Source: Ideonella paludis
Lineage (GTDB): Bacteria; Pseudomonadota; Gammaproteobacteria; Burkholderiales; Burkholderiaceae_C
NCBI RefSeq assembly: GCF_018069865.1
Contig: NZ_JAGQDG010000001.1
Span: 1-64,000, forward strand
Length of the DNA stretch: 64,000 nt
Direction of reading: 5' to 3'
Shown: piece after piece, positions 28,143-36,260 of the stretch
Layout: each line of letters begins with the position of its first letter
Numbering within the stretch: the first letter of the stretch is position 1
Notes under the pieces: generated by a model
Seen by the model: only the letters and a program-made list of their open reading frames with translations
Database searches by the model: none
Told to the model about the DNA's origin: nothing
Made by a program: the position numbers and the translations under genes

Positions 28143-28262
28143 GACAGAGGGGGCAAGGGAGACACCAAGCGCGAGACGCTGGCACTTACATCTCTCTTAA
28201 GAAAAATTGTTAATGGAGATGTATTGAACGTGCCGAATCATAGAGGAGCTTCGCACGATATA

Positions 28263-28299
28263 GGTGCAAGCTATAGCGGAACACTCTGCAATTTGTCCA
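28263..28299 (-). promoter_or_regulatory. Candidate sigma-70 promoter of the long minus-strand glycan array
   Basis: Reading the minus strand, TGGACA (28299-28294) is followed after 18 bases by TATAGC (28275-28270). This would start transcription near 28263 and give a leader of about 120 bases before the start at 28142. It lies in a clearly AT-rich patch (about 28195-28310) within the 244-bp gap between epsL and the array. The match is moderate (5/6 and 4/6), so this is a candidate only. The rest of the gap shows nothing else recognisable apart from a small hairpin at 28354-28366. Confidence 0.35.
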
Positions 28300-28353
28300 C
28301 GCTTTAACCCCCTAATTTGGCGCATAAGCACCGGGCATCCCCAAAAGTAATGA

Positions 28354-28366
28354 CCCCCAATGGGGG
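28354..28366 (-). terminator. Weak hairpin after epsL
   Basis: A five-pair GC stem with a three-base loop (CCCCC-AAT-GGGGG on the plus strand), about 20 bases past the epsL stop. On the minus strand it is followed by TCATTACTTTT, a poor U-tract. It may end the epsB-epsL transcript, but the stem is short. Confidence 0.3.
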
Positions 28367-28386
28367 GAGTATTTGGGGGCGAGGGT

Positions 28387-29613
28387 TCAGCGCAGCCAGA
28401 ACTGGCCCGCGCAGCCGTAATCCACCGCGCTGAAGGCGTAGCTCAGGCCGCCCAAGTCGCCTTCTACCGTGCGGCGGTTCTGGTGGGCCGAGCACGACAA
28501 GCCCACCGAGCGCAGGGGCTTGTAGCTGAGGGTCAGGCCCAGGGTGTCGGTGGTGTCGCGGCCCTGGCGGCTTTGCTGCACCAGGCCGCTGAAGGTGTTG
28601 TCCAGCGTGCGCTGGGCGCGCTGGGCCTGGGCGGTAAGCTGCACTTTGGGGCTGAGGCGCCAGGTGGCGCCCAGGCTGGCGGTGCTGCGCCGCACGGTGT
28701 CGGCATTGCTGAAGGCGGCGTCGGTGCTGCTGAGGTTGCTGCCGGCATTGCTGTCGCGCGCCCAGCGGGTGTTGAGTTGCAGCTTGGCGGTGGGCTGCCA
28801 GGCCCAGGCCACCGAGCCCAGCCAGTTGCGGCTGTCGCGCACCGTGGCCAGGGTGTGGGCTTCGCGCATCAGGCCTGCAGATGCAGTGAGGCTGCTGGCG
28901 CCGCTGGCTTGCCAAAAGACCACGCCTTCAATCTCTTGGCGGCGGAAGTCGTCATCGACCAAGCCCTCGCGGGTGAAGGCGCCGTCGATGTGGCGCACCA
29001 CGCCACGGAAGAAGAGGTCGAGGCTGGGCTGGTAGCGCAGGCCGGCCTCGGCGGTGAGCCAGCGTTGGTCGCGCACCGAGAGCGGCACGTCGGTGTAGCG
29101 GGTGTCTTGCAGGCTGAGCGTGCCTTCGGCCGTCCACTTGGTGACCACGCCAACGCGGGCGGCCACAAAGGCGCGGCTGTCGCGACGCAGGCTGCGCTGG
29201 GTTTGCAGCAGGCCGAGTTGGTCGTAGCGATAGAGGCTTTGCTCGGTGGCGGCGCCGACCTCGCCAAACACGTGGTCAGCGGCTTCGAAGGCCAAGGTGG
29301 CGTCGAGCTTGAGGCTGGTGTGGTTGAGCTGGCTGAGGTGGCGGTATTGCACCGCATCTGCGCTGGCATTGGCTTTGAAGCTGCCGCGCCCCACGGGCGT
29401 GTCCAGGCTCAGGCGCAAGCCCGAGAGCGAAACCCAGGCTTCTTGTTCATTGCCTTCAGGGGCACGCAGCACATTGCTGTCGTGCAAGAGCTGCTGCGAG
29501 ACGCCCACCGCCAAGCCGGTGTCTTGCTGGGCCCCTGCAGGCAGTGCGGCGCCCGCCAGCAGGGCCCACAGGGCTGCGGCAGCGAGCGGGTGGAGAGAGC
29601 AATGGCGCGTCAC
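28387..29613 (-). CDS. epsL: Outer-membrane beta-barrel exopolysaccharide protein EpsL
   Basis: A 408-residue protein starting with GTG at 29613, directly after the epsB stop. A signal peptide (HCSLHPLAAAALWALLAG, cut near AGAQQ) is followed by many alternating polar/hydrophobic strands, for example GSFKANASADAVQYRHL and QLNTRWARDSNAGSNL. The chain ends in an aromatic barrel-closing pattern (AGQFWLR). This matches the putative outer-membrane EpsL protein of methanolan-type eps clusters, thought to serve as a barrel during export. It is paired with epsB on the minus strand and divergent from the epsD operon. Confidence 0.82.
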   Translation of the reverse strand: MTRHCSLHPLAAAALWALLAGAALPAGAQQDTGLAVGVSQQLLHDSNVLRAPEGNEQEAWVSLSGLRLSLDTPVGRGSFKANASADAVQYRHLSQLNHTSLKLDATLAFEAADHVFGEVGAATEQSLYRYDQLGLLQTQRSLRRDSRAFVAARVGVVTKWTAEGTLSLQDTRYTDVPLSVRDQRWLTAEAGLRYQPSLDLFFRGVVRHIDGAFTREGLVDDDFRRQEIEGVVFWQASGASSLTASAGLMREAHTLATVRDSRNWLGSVAWAWQPTAKLQLNTRWARDSNAGSNLSSTDAAFSNADTVRRSTASLGATWRLSPKVQLTAQAQRAQRTLDNTFSGLVQQSRQGRDTTDTLGLTLSYKPLRSVGLSCSAHQNRRTVEGDLGGLSYAFSAVDYGCAGQFWLR

Positions 29614-31002
29614 TCAGTAGGCTCCGCGGTCGAAGATCATGAGCTTGACGGTGCGCACAATGATGAGCAGGTCCAAGCCCAAAGACCAGTTGCGCAGGTA
29701 TTCGAGGTCGAACTCCACGCGGCGGGCCATTTTGTCGAGGGTGTCGGTTTCGCCGCGCAGGCCGTTGACCTGCGCCCAGCCGGTGATGCCCGGCCGCACC
29801 TTGTGGCGCGCCATATAGGCTTTGACCACCTTGGAATAGTGCTCGTTGTGCGCCACGGCATGCGGGCGCGGGCCAACGATGCTCATGCGGCCTTGCAGCA
29901 CGTTCACAAACTGCGGCAGCTCGTCCAGCGAGGTGCGGCGCAAGAAGGCGCCGAACTTGGTGACGCGGGGGTCGTCTTTGGTGGCTTGCTTGACCACCGG
30001 GCCGTTGTCCATGGTGCGCATGGAGCGGAACTTGTAGACCTTGATGATCTCGCCGTCCAAGCCGGTGCGGTGCTGCCTGAAGATGACAGGCCCCGGCGAG
30101 CTGAGTCGCACGCCCAGCGCGATCAGCAAGAGCACCGGGGCGATGAGGATGAGGATGAGGGTGGCCAGCACGATGTCGCTGGTGCGCTTGACCAGGCCAT
30201 TGACGCCGGTGAAGGGCGTGACGGTGAGGCCCACCACCGGGATGCCGCCGATGTCTTGCAGGCGACCTTGGATGATGTTGACGCCAAAGACATCGGGCAC
30301 AAAGTGCAGCGAGGCCGTGGTGTTTTGCAGCGAGGCCATGAGGTTCATGATGCGCGGCTGCGAGGTCAGAGGCAGCGCCACGAACACGTCTTTGACGCCA
30401 TGCTTGTCGATGAAGTCGGGCATGGCTTCCAGGCGGCCGATCACATGGGCATCAGGCGGCAGGCGGGCGGGCTCACGATCGTCAAAAAAGCCCAGGCACT
30501 CGTGCGGGGGCACGGCACGCTGCGTGAGCATCTCGGCCACGCGCAGGCCCAGGTTGTTGGCCCCGGCGATCACGGCGCGGCGGCGCGCTTCGGGCTTGCT
30601 GGCTTGGTGGCGGAACCACAAGGTACCGGCCTGGGTACACAGCCACAGGCAGACCGGTGTGGAGATGGCCCAGGCCAGCAGCATGTCGTGGTTGAGCGCA
30701 TCGAGCTTGCCCACGGCAAAGCCCAGCATCCACAACACAAAGAGCACGCCGTACCAGGAGATGAGGATGTCGATGGCAGTGGCCACCGGGTTGCGGCCAA
30801 AGCGGTTGAGCCCCGGAAAGGTGAGCACGGCCACGGTGGTGATCAGGCCCATGCTCAGGCCCTCCAGCGGCTGGCGGTAGAGGTGCAGACACACCAGCAA
30901 GCACAGTGCAGAGATGACGGGCTCCAGCACCGCAGCGATCACGGTGGGGATGGACGGGGGAGCGCTCAGGAACCGCTTTTTGGCACTGCGTTCTTCAAAC
31001 AT
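29614..31002 (-). CDS. epsB: Undecaprenyl-phosphate hexose-1-phosphate transferase (EpsB-type)
   Basis: A membrane enzyme of about 462 residues that moves a hexose phosphate from a UDP-sugar to undecaprenyl phosphate and so starts repeat-unit assembly. Start at ATG 31002 (MFEERSAKKRF), which aligns with the paralogue at 54145-55539; the open frame extends 21 codons upstream without support. N-terminal membrane helices are followed by a CoA-binding-like domain (AVIAGANNLGLRVAEML). The catalytic C-terminus has VYKFRSMRTMDNGP, RRTSLDELPQFVNVLQG, SIVGPRPHAVAHNE and KVRPGITGWAQVNGLRGET. It is adjacent to epsL without a gap. Confidence 0.93.
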   Translation of the reverse strand: MFEERSAKKRFLSAPPSIPTVIAAVLEPVISALCLLVCLHLYRQPLEGLSMGLITTVAVLTFPGLNRFGRNPVATAIDILISWYGVLFVLWMLGFAVGKLDALNHDMLLAWAISTPVCLWLCTQAGTLWFRHQASKPEARRRAVIAGANNLGLRVAEMLTQRAVPPHECLGFFDDREPARLPPDAHVIGRLEAMPDFIDKHGVKDVFVALPLTSQPRIMNLMASLQNTTASLHFVPDVFGVNIIQGRLQDIGGIPVVGLTVTPFTGVNGLVKRTSDIVLATLILILIAPVLLLIALGVRLSSPGPVIFRQHRTGLDGEIIKVYKFRSMRTMDNGPVVKQATKDDPRVTKFGAFLRRTSLDELPQFVNVLQGRMSIVGPRPHAVAHNEHYSKVVKAYMARHKVRPGITGWAQVNGLRGETDTLDKMARRVEFDLEYLRNWSLGLDLLIIVRTVKLMIFDRGAY

Positions 31003-31182
31003 GGAGGGGCCGCGACAACATGCAATAAGTGTAAAGGGCGCTTTTGGGCTCAAAAGACAAAGCACGAAATCTCAACAAAGCCCAGCATCTGTTGTGAAAA
31101 ATTGCCCAAGACCCCTAGAAACAATCCTCTCAAGGGGGGCGGCGCTTAGAATGGCGTAACAGGTTGTACCAAATCCAAGATC

Positions 31183-31208
31183 CCGGGCGCCCTGAGCGCC
31201 CGGTTTTT
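31183..31208 (+). terminator. Terminator-like hairpin in the epsD leader (possible attenuator)
   Basis: Plus-strand stem CCGGGCGC / GCGCCCGG (31183-31190 with 31196-31203), five-base loop, immediately followed by TTTTTGTTT: a textbook intrinsic terminator. The only upstream gene, epsB, is divergent and its start is 180 bp away, so there is no plus-strand gene to end here. It lies 20 bases before the epsD ATG, whose binding site is AAGG at 31217-31220. A TAGAAT at 31147-31152 could be the -10 box upstream of it. A conditional stop in the eps leader is the likely role. Confidence 0.7.
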
Positions 31209-31228
31209 GTTTCTCAAGGCTTTGTTTC

Positions 31229-32176
31229 ATGCATTTGCAACGTCCTTTTTGGGTGGCCACCCTGTTGTCGGTGGGCTTGCTGGCGGCTTGCGGCGAAAAG
31301 CCCAAGACGGCCACCCAAGCCGCCGTGAGGGTGAATGACGGTGAAATCACGGTGCACCAGATCAACCAGGCCTTGCAGCAGCAGCGGGGCTTGAAGCCCG
31401 AGCAACTCGACAGCGCCAGCCGCCAGGTGCTGGAACGCTTGATCGACCAAGAACTGGCCGTGCAAAGCGCCGTGGCCCAAAAATTGGATCGTGACCCCAA
31501 GGTGGTGGCGGCGATGGAGGCGGCCAAGCGCGAGATCATTGCGCGCGCCTATGCCGAGCAAGTGGCTGAAGCCGTGGCCAAGCCCAGCGCCCAAGAGGTG
31601 CAGCAGTATTACGACGACAAGCCCGCCTTGTTTGCCAAGCGCCGGGCTTACACCCTGCAGGAGTTCACCCTGAAGGCTGGCAGCATTGACCCCGCGCTGC
31701 TGGACACCAAGATGACCCAGGCCCGCAATGCCAACGAGGTGGCCGCCGCCTTGACCGCCATGGACGTGCGCTTTGAGGTGAGCCAGAGCACGCAGGGCGC
31801 GGAGTCGCTGCCGATGTCGGTGGTGGACAAAATCGGCACGCTGAATGTGGGCCAAAACTTGGTGCTGGCCCAAGGCGGCAAGCCGCTGAAGGTGCTGCAC
31901 ATTGCCGCTGCCCAGCCCGGCCCGGTGAGCCTGGAGCAGGCCACGCCGGCCATTGAGCAGTTCATCTTGAATGAGCGCAAGCGCCAGGCGGTGGAAGCCG
32001 CCATCAAGGCCGCCCGCAGCAGCGCCAAGATCGAGTACCAGGGCAAGTTTGCCGAGCCTGCGGCGGCCGCCGCCAGCGCGGCCCCTGCCCTCACCCCGGC
32101 GCCCACCCCGGCCGCTGCGCCGGCCAGCCAGAAGCTGGACGACGCCACTTTGAAGAAGGGCCTGGGCCTCCAGTGA
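31229..32176 (+). CDS. epsD: EpsD-type peptidyl-prolyl cis/trans isomerase lipoprotein
   Basis: A 315-residue protein, first gene of the main eps operon. The N-terminus (MHLQRPFWVATLLSVGLLAAC) is a lipoprotein signal with the cysteine at residue 21. A SurA-like N-terminal region follows (VNDGEITVHQINQALQQQ; LERLIDQELAVQSAVAQKL), then a parvulin-like segment (ADYSQ equivalents degenerate) and an alanine/proline-rich tail. EpsD proteins of exosortase-B loci are annotated as periplasmic foldases, presumably for export or barrel components. Its TGA overlaps the GTG of epsE. Confidence 0.88.
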   Translation: MHLQRPFWVATLLSVGLLAACGEKPKTATQAAVRVNDGEITVHQINQALQQQRGLKPEQLDSASRQVLERLIDQELAVQSAVAQKLDRDPKVVAAMEAAKREIIARAYAEQVAEAVAKPSAQEVQQYYDDKPALFAKRRAYTLQEFTLKAGSIDPALLDTKMTQARNANEVAAALTAMDVRFEVSQSTQGAESLPMSVVDKIGTLNVGQNLVLAQGGKPLKVLHIAAAQPGPVSLEQATPAIEQFILNERKRQAVEAAIKAARSSAKIEYQGKFAEPAAAAASAAPALTPAPTPAAAPASQKLDDATLKKGLGLQ

Positions 32177-33027
32177 GTGCCCCTGTGATGCTGACCATGA
32201 ATAAGTTTTTCCTTGCCTCGCTGCTGTCGGCCCCGCTGCTGGTGTGTGCACCGCTGCACAGCGCACAGGCCATGACACCCACCACCGAGGCGGCACAGGC
32301 CGAGTACCGCTTGGGCGGCGGGGATGTGATCCGCATCTCCGTCTATCAAAGCCAAGACCTGAGCCTGGAGACGCGGCTGTCTGAAACCGGCGTGATCTCC
32401 TTCCCGCTGGTGGGCGCGCTGATGTTGGGCGGCAAGACCGTGGGCGAGGCCGAGCAGGTGATTGCCGCCGCGCTGAAGAAGGGCGAGTTCGTGAAGAACC
32501 CGCAGGTCAATGTGGTGCTGATGCAAGCCCGCGGCAGCCAGGTCAGTGTGCTGGGCCAGGTGAACCGGCCCGGCCGCTTTGCGCTGGAGAACGGCGGCAC
32601 CAAGCTCTCTGATGTGCTGGCCCAGGCCGGCGGCGTGGTGGCCAACCAAGCCAGCGACGAGGTGGTGGTGGTGGGCACGCGCGACGGCCAGGCCTTTCGC
32701 AAGGTGATCGACCTGCCCGAGGTGTTGGACGGCCGGCGCCGCTATGACGACATCGTGCTGCAGGGCGGCGATGTCATTTATGTGGAGCGCGCGCCCGTGG
32801 TCTACATCTACGGCGAGGTGCAGCGGCCCGGCCAGTTGCGCCTGGACCGCGGCATGACGCTGCTGCAAGGCTTGGCCGCAGGCGGCGGCTTGACGCAGCG
32901 CGGCACCGACCGCGGCATTCGCATCCACCGCCGCAATGAGGCCGGCCAGGTGGAGGAGATCCAGCCCCGCATGACGGACACGCTGCGCGCGGGCGATGTG
33001 ATCTTTGTTCGAGAGAGTTTGTTCTGA
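32173..33027 (+). CDS. epsE: Polysaccharide export protein EpsE (Wza-like)
   Basis: A secreted protein of 284 residues from the GTG at 32173, which overlaps the epsD stop. The ATG at 32197 would give a cleaner signal peptide (MNKFFLASLLSAPLLVCA). The poly-export domain begins YRLGGGDVIRISVYQSQDLS and continues SFPLVGALMLGGKTVGEAE. Two SLBB-like repeats follow (VSVLGQVNRPGRFALENG; VYIYGEVQRPGQLRLDRG). Wza-type proteins form the periplasm/outer-membrane channel for the polymer; this one lacks a lipobox, so it probably relies on a separate barrel such as EpsL. Confidence 0.93.
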   Translation: MSAPVMLTMNKFFLASLLSAPLLVCAPLHSAQAMTPTTEAAQAEYRLGGGDVIRISVYQSQDLSLETRLSETGVISFPLVGALMLGGKTVGEAEQVIAAALKKGEFVKNPQVNVVLMQARGSQVSVLGQVNRPGRFALENGGTKLSDVLAQAGGVVANQASDEVVVVGTRDGQAFRKVIDLPEVLDGRRRYDDIVLQGGDVIYVERAPVVYIYGEVQRPGQLRLDRGMTLLQGLAAGGGLTQRGTDRGIRIHRRNEAGQVEEIQPRMTDTLRAGDVIFVRESLF

Positions 33028-33037
33028 GGCGGCCGGT

Positions 33038-34465
33038 ATGAATTTTTCGCAATTTGTGGCCATCTTGCAGGCCCGCTGGAAGCTCTCTGCCGCACTGCTG
33101 GGCCTGGTGCTGCTGGCCACAGCAGCCTTCAGCCTCTTGAGCCCCAAGCGCTACACGGCCACCGCCAGTGTGGTGGTGGATGTGAAGCCTGACCCCATCA
33201 CCGGCTTGGTGCTGGGGCCGGTGCTCAACCCCTCCATCATGGCCACGCAGGTGGACATCATCCAGAGCAGCCGGGTGGCCACGCGCGTGGCGCGCAACCT
33301 CAAGCTGAACAACAACCCCTTGGTGCGCGAGCAGTGGCAAGAGGCCACGGGCGGCGCAGGCGACATCAACGACTGGCTGGCGCGCAATTTCCTGACGCAG
33401 CTTGAAGTGCGCCCCTCGCGCGAGAGCAATGTGATCAGCATTGGCTTCCAGGCGCCGGACCCGGCCTTTGCCGCGGCGCTGGCGAATGCCTTTGTGCAGG
33501 CCTACATCGACACCGCAGTGGAGCTGCGCGTGGACCCGGCCAAGCAGTACAGCGGCTTTTTTGACCAACGCGCCAAAGACGCCCGCGATGCGCTGGAGGC
33601 GGCCTCGGCCCGCCTGAGTGTGTTTCAGCGTGACAACGGCATCGTGGGCTCGGACGAGCGCCTCGATGTGGAGACGGCGCGCCTGAACGACCTCTCCAGC
33701 CAACTGGTGATGATGCAAGCCATCTCCTCCGAGAGCCGCAGCCGCGAGGCGCAAGCCGCAGCGGGCAAGGGCGACCGGCTCAGCGAAGCCATGGTCAACC
33801 CGGTGGTGACTAACCTTAAATTTGAGCTGAACCGCGCCGAGGCCCAACTGCAAGAGCTGAACACCCGCCTGGGCGACAAGCACCCGCAAGTGGAGCAGGC
33901 CAAGGCCAGCGTGGCCGAGCTGCGCAGCCGCCTGAACACCGAGCTGCAGCGCTCGACCAGCAGCGTGGGTGTGACGGCCTCCATCAATGCCTCGCGCGAG
34001 GCGCAAACGCGCAGCCAACTGGAGGCGCAGCGCGCCAAGGTGCTGAAGCTCAAAGAGCAGCGCGATGCGATGGCGGTGCTGCAGCGCGATGTGGAGAACG
34101 CCCAGCGCAGCTACGACACCATCGTCGGCCGCCTCAACCAAACTCAGCTGGAGAGCCAAACCCAGCAAAGCAATATCAATGTGCTGAGCCCGGCCACGGT
34201 GCCGCTCAAGCCCTCGTCGCCCAAGGTGCTGCTGAACATGGCGCTGGCCGCTTTTGTGGGCACGCTCTTGGCTGTGGGCTTGGCCCTGGTGCGCGAGCTG
34301 CTGGACCGCCGCGTGCGCTCGACCACCGACCTGATCGACACCTTGGGTGTGCCGGTGCTGGGCGTGGTGCCCAAGCCCATCTTGGCGCGGGGCAAGCCCT
34401 CGCTGATGGCGCAGCGCGTGATCTCGGGCCGCCTGGCTTCTCCCACCCGCTCTGCAAAGGCTTGA
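33038..34465 (+). CDS. epsF: Chain-length determinant protein EpsF (Wzz-type)
   Basis: About 475 residues from the ATG at 33038 (MNFSQFVAILQARWK), which has GAGG about ten bases upstream; the frame is open 33 bases further but would run into epsE. A first membrane helix (SAALLGLVLLATAAF) follows the start. Next come the periplasmic Wzz domain and long coiled-coil stretches (LEAQRAKVLKLKEQRDAM). A second membrane helix lies near residue 395 (VLLNMALAAFVGTLLAVGL), with the proline-rich box before it (PATVPLKPSSPK). It controls polymer length and partners the EpsG kinase, whose gene starts 3 bp later. Confidence 0.92.
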   Translation: MNFSQFVAILQARWKLSAALLGLVLLATAAFSLLSPKRYTATASVVVDVKPDPITGLVLGPVLNPSIMATQVDIIQSSRVATRVARNLKLNNNPLVREQWQEATGGAGDINDWLARNFLTQLEVRPSRESNVISIGFQAPDPAFAAALANAFVQAYIDTAVELRVDPAKQYSGFFDQRAKDARDALEAASARLSVFQRDNGIVGSDERLDVETARLNDLSSQLVMMQAISSESRSREAQAAAGKGDRLSEAMVNPVVTNLKFELNRAEAQLQELNTRLGDKHPQVEQAKASVAELRSRLNTELQRSTSSVGVTASINASREAQTRSQLEAQRAKVLKLKEQRDAMAVLQRDVENAQRSYDTIVGRLNQTQLESQTQQSNINVLSPATVPLKPSSPKVLLNMALAAFVGTLLAVGLALVRELLDRRVRSTTDLIDTLGVPVLGVVPKPILARGKPSLMAQRVISGRLASPTRSAKA

Positions 34466-34468
34466 GCC

Positions 34469-35365
34469 ATGACGGACAACAGCCAGACTCAATCCACCTT
34501 CGGCTCGCTGCCCAGCAGCGAAGACATCCGCTCGATTGGCGACATCATCCGCGACACGCGGGCCTTGAGCGCCGCGCAAGTGGCCGAGATCCTGCAACAC
34601 CAACGCCTGCACGGCCTGAAGTTTGGCGAGGCCGCCATCAAGCTGGGCTATGCCTCGCCCGACGATGTGCTGCACGCCCTGGCCGAGCAGTTCAACTACG
34701 CGGTGGCCGATGGCGCGCAGACGGCGGCCCACCCCGAGCTGGTGGTCTTGAACCAACCCTTCAGCCAACAGGCCGAGGCCTTCCGCGCGACGCGGGCGCA
34801 GATCTTGATGCGCACCCAAGGCGAAGAAGGTGCGCCCACCACCAAGCGGGCGCTGGCCGTTTTGAGCCCCAATTCGGGCGATGGCAAAACCTTTTTTGCC
34901 GCCAACCTGGCCGTGGCTTTGGCGCAGTTGGGCGGCCGCACCTTGGTGGTGGACGCCGACCTGCGCGGGCCGCGCCTGCACGAGGTCTTTGGCGTGGACA
35001 ACCACGCGGGGCTGTCGGGCCTGCTGTCGGGCCGCCCCGGCGAGAACGTGATCAAGCCGGTCAAGGGCATCAGCAATTTGTTTGTGCTGCCCGTGGGCAT
35101 TCAGCCGCCCAACCCGCTGGAGCTGATTGAAGGCGCGGCTTTTGGCCTGCTGCTGCATGAGTTGTTGAGCAAGTTCGACCATGTGGTGGTGGACACCCCG
35201 GCCGCAGAGTTTGGCGCCGATGGCCTGGTGGCCGCGGCACGCTGCGGCGTGGCACTGATGGTGGCACGCAAAAACTCGGTGCGGGTGGACGATCTCAAGG
35301 CCTTGGTTCAAGCCCTCAGCGCCAGCACCGCCAAGGTGGTGGGCGTGGTGATGAACGAGTACTGA
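34469..35365 (+). CDS. epsG: Tyrosine-kinase-like ATPase EpsG
   Basis: A 298-residue cytoplasmic P-loop protein of the BY-kinase type. Walker A is SPNSGDGKT (133-141) and the A' motif VVDADLRGP is at 160-168. The usual C-terminal tyrosine cluster is absent; only the final residue is Tyr (MNEY). The N-terminal 30-80 region (LSAAQVAEILQHQRLHG, KFGEAAIKLGYASPDD) resembles the MshEN/type II secretion ATPase N-domain, known in some proteins to bind cyclic di-GMP. It would modulate EpsF and polymerisation. It lies between epsF and xrtB in the coupled operon. Confidence 0.92.
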   Translation: MTDNSQTQSTFGSLPSSEDIRSIGDIIRDTRALSAAQVAEILQHQRLHGLKFGEAAIKLGYASPDDVLHALAEQFNYAVADGAQTAAHPELVVLNQPFSQQAEAFRATRAQILMRTQGEEGAPTTKRALAVLSPNSGDGKTFFAANLAVALAQLGGRTLVVDADLRGPRLHEVFGVDNHAGLSGLLSGRPGENVIKPVKGISNLFVLPVGIQPPNPLELIEGAAFGLLLHELLSKFDHVVVDTPAAEFGADGLVAAARCGVALMVARKNSVRVDDLKALVQALSASTAKVVGVVMNEY

Positions 35366-35378
35366 AGCCGCCTGCCCC

Positions 35379-36260
35379 GTGAGCACCCTGCCCTCGCTGC
35401 GCTGGAAGGACCACGCCCCTTGGCTGGTCTTGCTGGCGGGGCTGTGCGCGCTGTATGTGCCCACGCTGGTGAGCTTGTTCAGCGGCGTCTGGGCCGACGA
35501 CACGCAAGGCCACGGGCCGGTGATCTTGGCGCTGGCCTGCTGGCTGATCTACAAGCGCTGGGCGCTGGTCGATGCCGTGGGCGGCGCCGGCCCCCAGCCG
35601 CTGCTGGCATGGCCGCTGTTCGTGGTGTTTGGGCTGCTGTATGCGCTGGGGCGCTCTCAAGGCATTTTGCTGTTTGAGGTGGGCTCGCTGATCCCCATGC
35701 TGCTGGGCTGTGTGCTGCTGCTGCGTGGCCCGCAGCAGGCGCGGGCGATTTGGTTCCCGCTGTTCTTCATGCTGTTCATGATCCCGCTGCCGGCGCTGCT
35801 GGTGGACGCGATGACGGCGCCGATGAAGATGGCCGTCTCCTATGTGGCCGAGCACATCTTGTATGCGGCAGGCTACCCGATTGCACGCACGGGTGTGATC
35901 TTGCAGGTGGGGCCCTACCAAATGCTGGTGGCCGACGCCTGCGCGGGCCTGCACACCTTGTTCACCTTGGAAGCGCTGGGCCTGTTCTACCTGAACTTGG
36001 TGCAGTCGGCCTCGGTGTTCCGCAACGTGACGCTGGCGGTGCTGATCGTGCCCATCAGCTTTGCGGCGAATGTGATTCGGGTCATGGTGTTGGTGTTGAT
36101 CACCTACCACTTTGGTGACGAGGCCGGGCAAGGCTTTTTGCATGGCTTTGCGGGCATGGTCTTGTTCTTGAGCGCGCTGCTGCTGATCTTGACGGTGGAC
36201 GGCGCGGTGCACTGGCTGGACAAGCGCCTGCGCCGCTGGCGCGGGGAGACGGCAGCATGA
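35379..36260 (+). CDS. xrtB: Exosortase B
   Basis: A 293-residue polytopic membrane protein starting with GTG at 35379. The exosortase triad is visible: Cys188 in LVADACAGLHTLFTLEALG, Arg234 in AANVIRVMVLVLITYHFG and His255 in FLHGFAGM. Exosortases cut PEP-CTERM tails and are thought to pass the protein on to an extracellular glycan, working within exopolysaccharide loci. The sequence around the Cys and the immediately following EpsI gene point to the XrtB subtype. A candidate substrate is encoded 14 kb away at 50457-50759. The gene overlaps epsI by 4 bp (ATGA). Confidence 0.93.
   Translation: MSTLPSLRWKDHAPWLVLLAGLCALYVPTLVSLFSGVWADDTQGHGPVILALACWLIYKRWALVDAVGGAGPQPLLAWPLFVVFGLLYALGRSQGILLFEVGSLIPMLLGCVLLLRGPQQARAIWFPLFFMLFMIPLPALLVDAMTAPMKMAVSYVAEHILYAAGYPIARTGVILQVGPYQMLVADACAGLHTLFTLEALGLFYLNLVQSASVFRNVTLAVLIVPISFAANVIRVMVLVLITYHFGDEAGQGFLHGFAGMVLFLSALLLILTVDGAVHWLDKRLRRWRGETAA

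Noticed and set aside
28360-31149. A 929-codon plus-strand open frame opposite epsL and epsB
   Set aside because: It is antisense to two clear genes, rich in His/Gly/Ala/Gln from GC-rich codon shadows, and has no recognisable domain.
31183-31208. Hairpin as terminator of an upstream plus-strand gene
   Set aside because: The upstream gene is divergent, so there is no plus-strand transcript of a gene to end.
31100-31228. An RfaH ops element in the epsD leader
   Set aside because: The sequence GGCGGCGCTTAG only partly resembles the ops consensus GGCGGTAGCGTG; not enough to call.
32774-35503. A 909-codon minus-strand open frame opposite epsE-epsF-epsG
   Set aside because: A GC-rich shadow of three well-supported genes with low-complexity composition.
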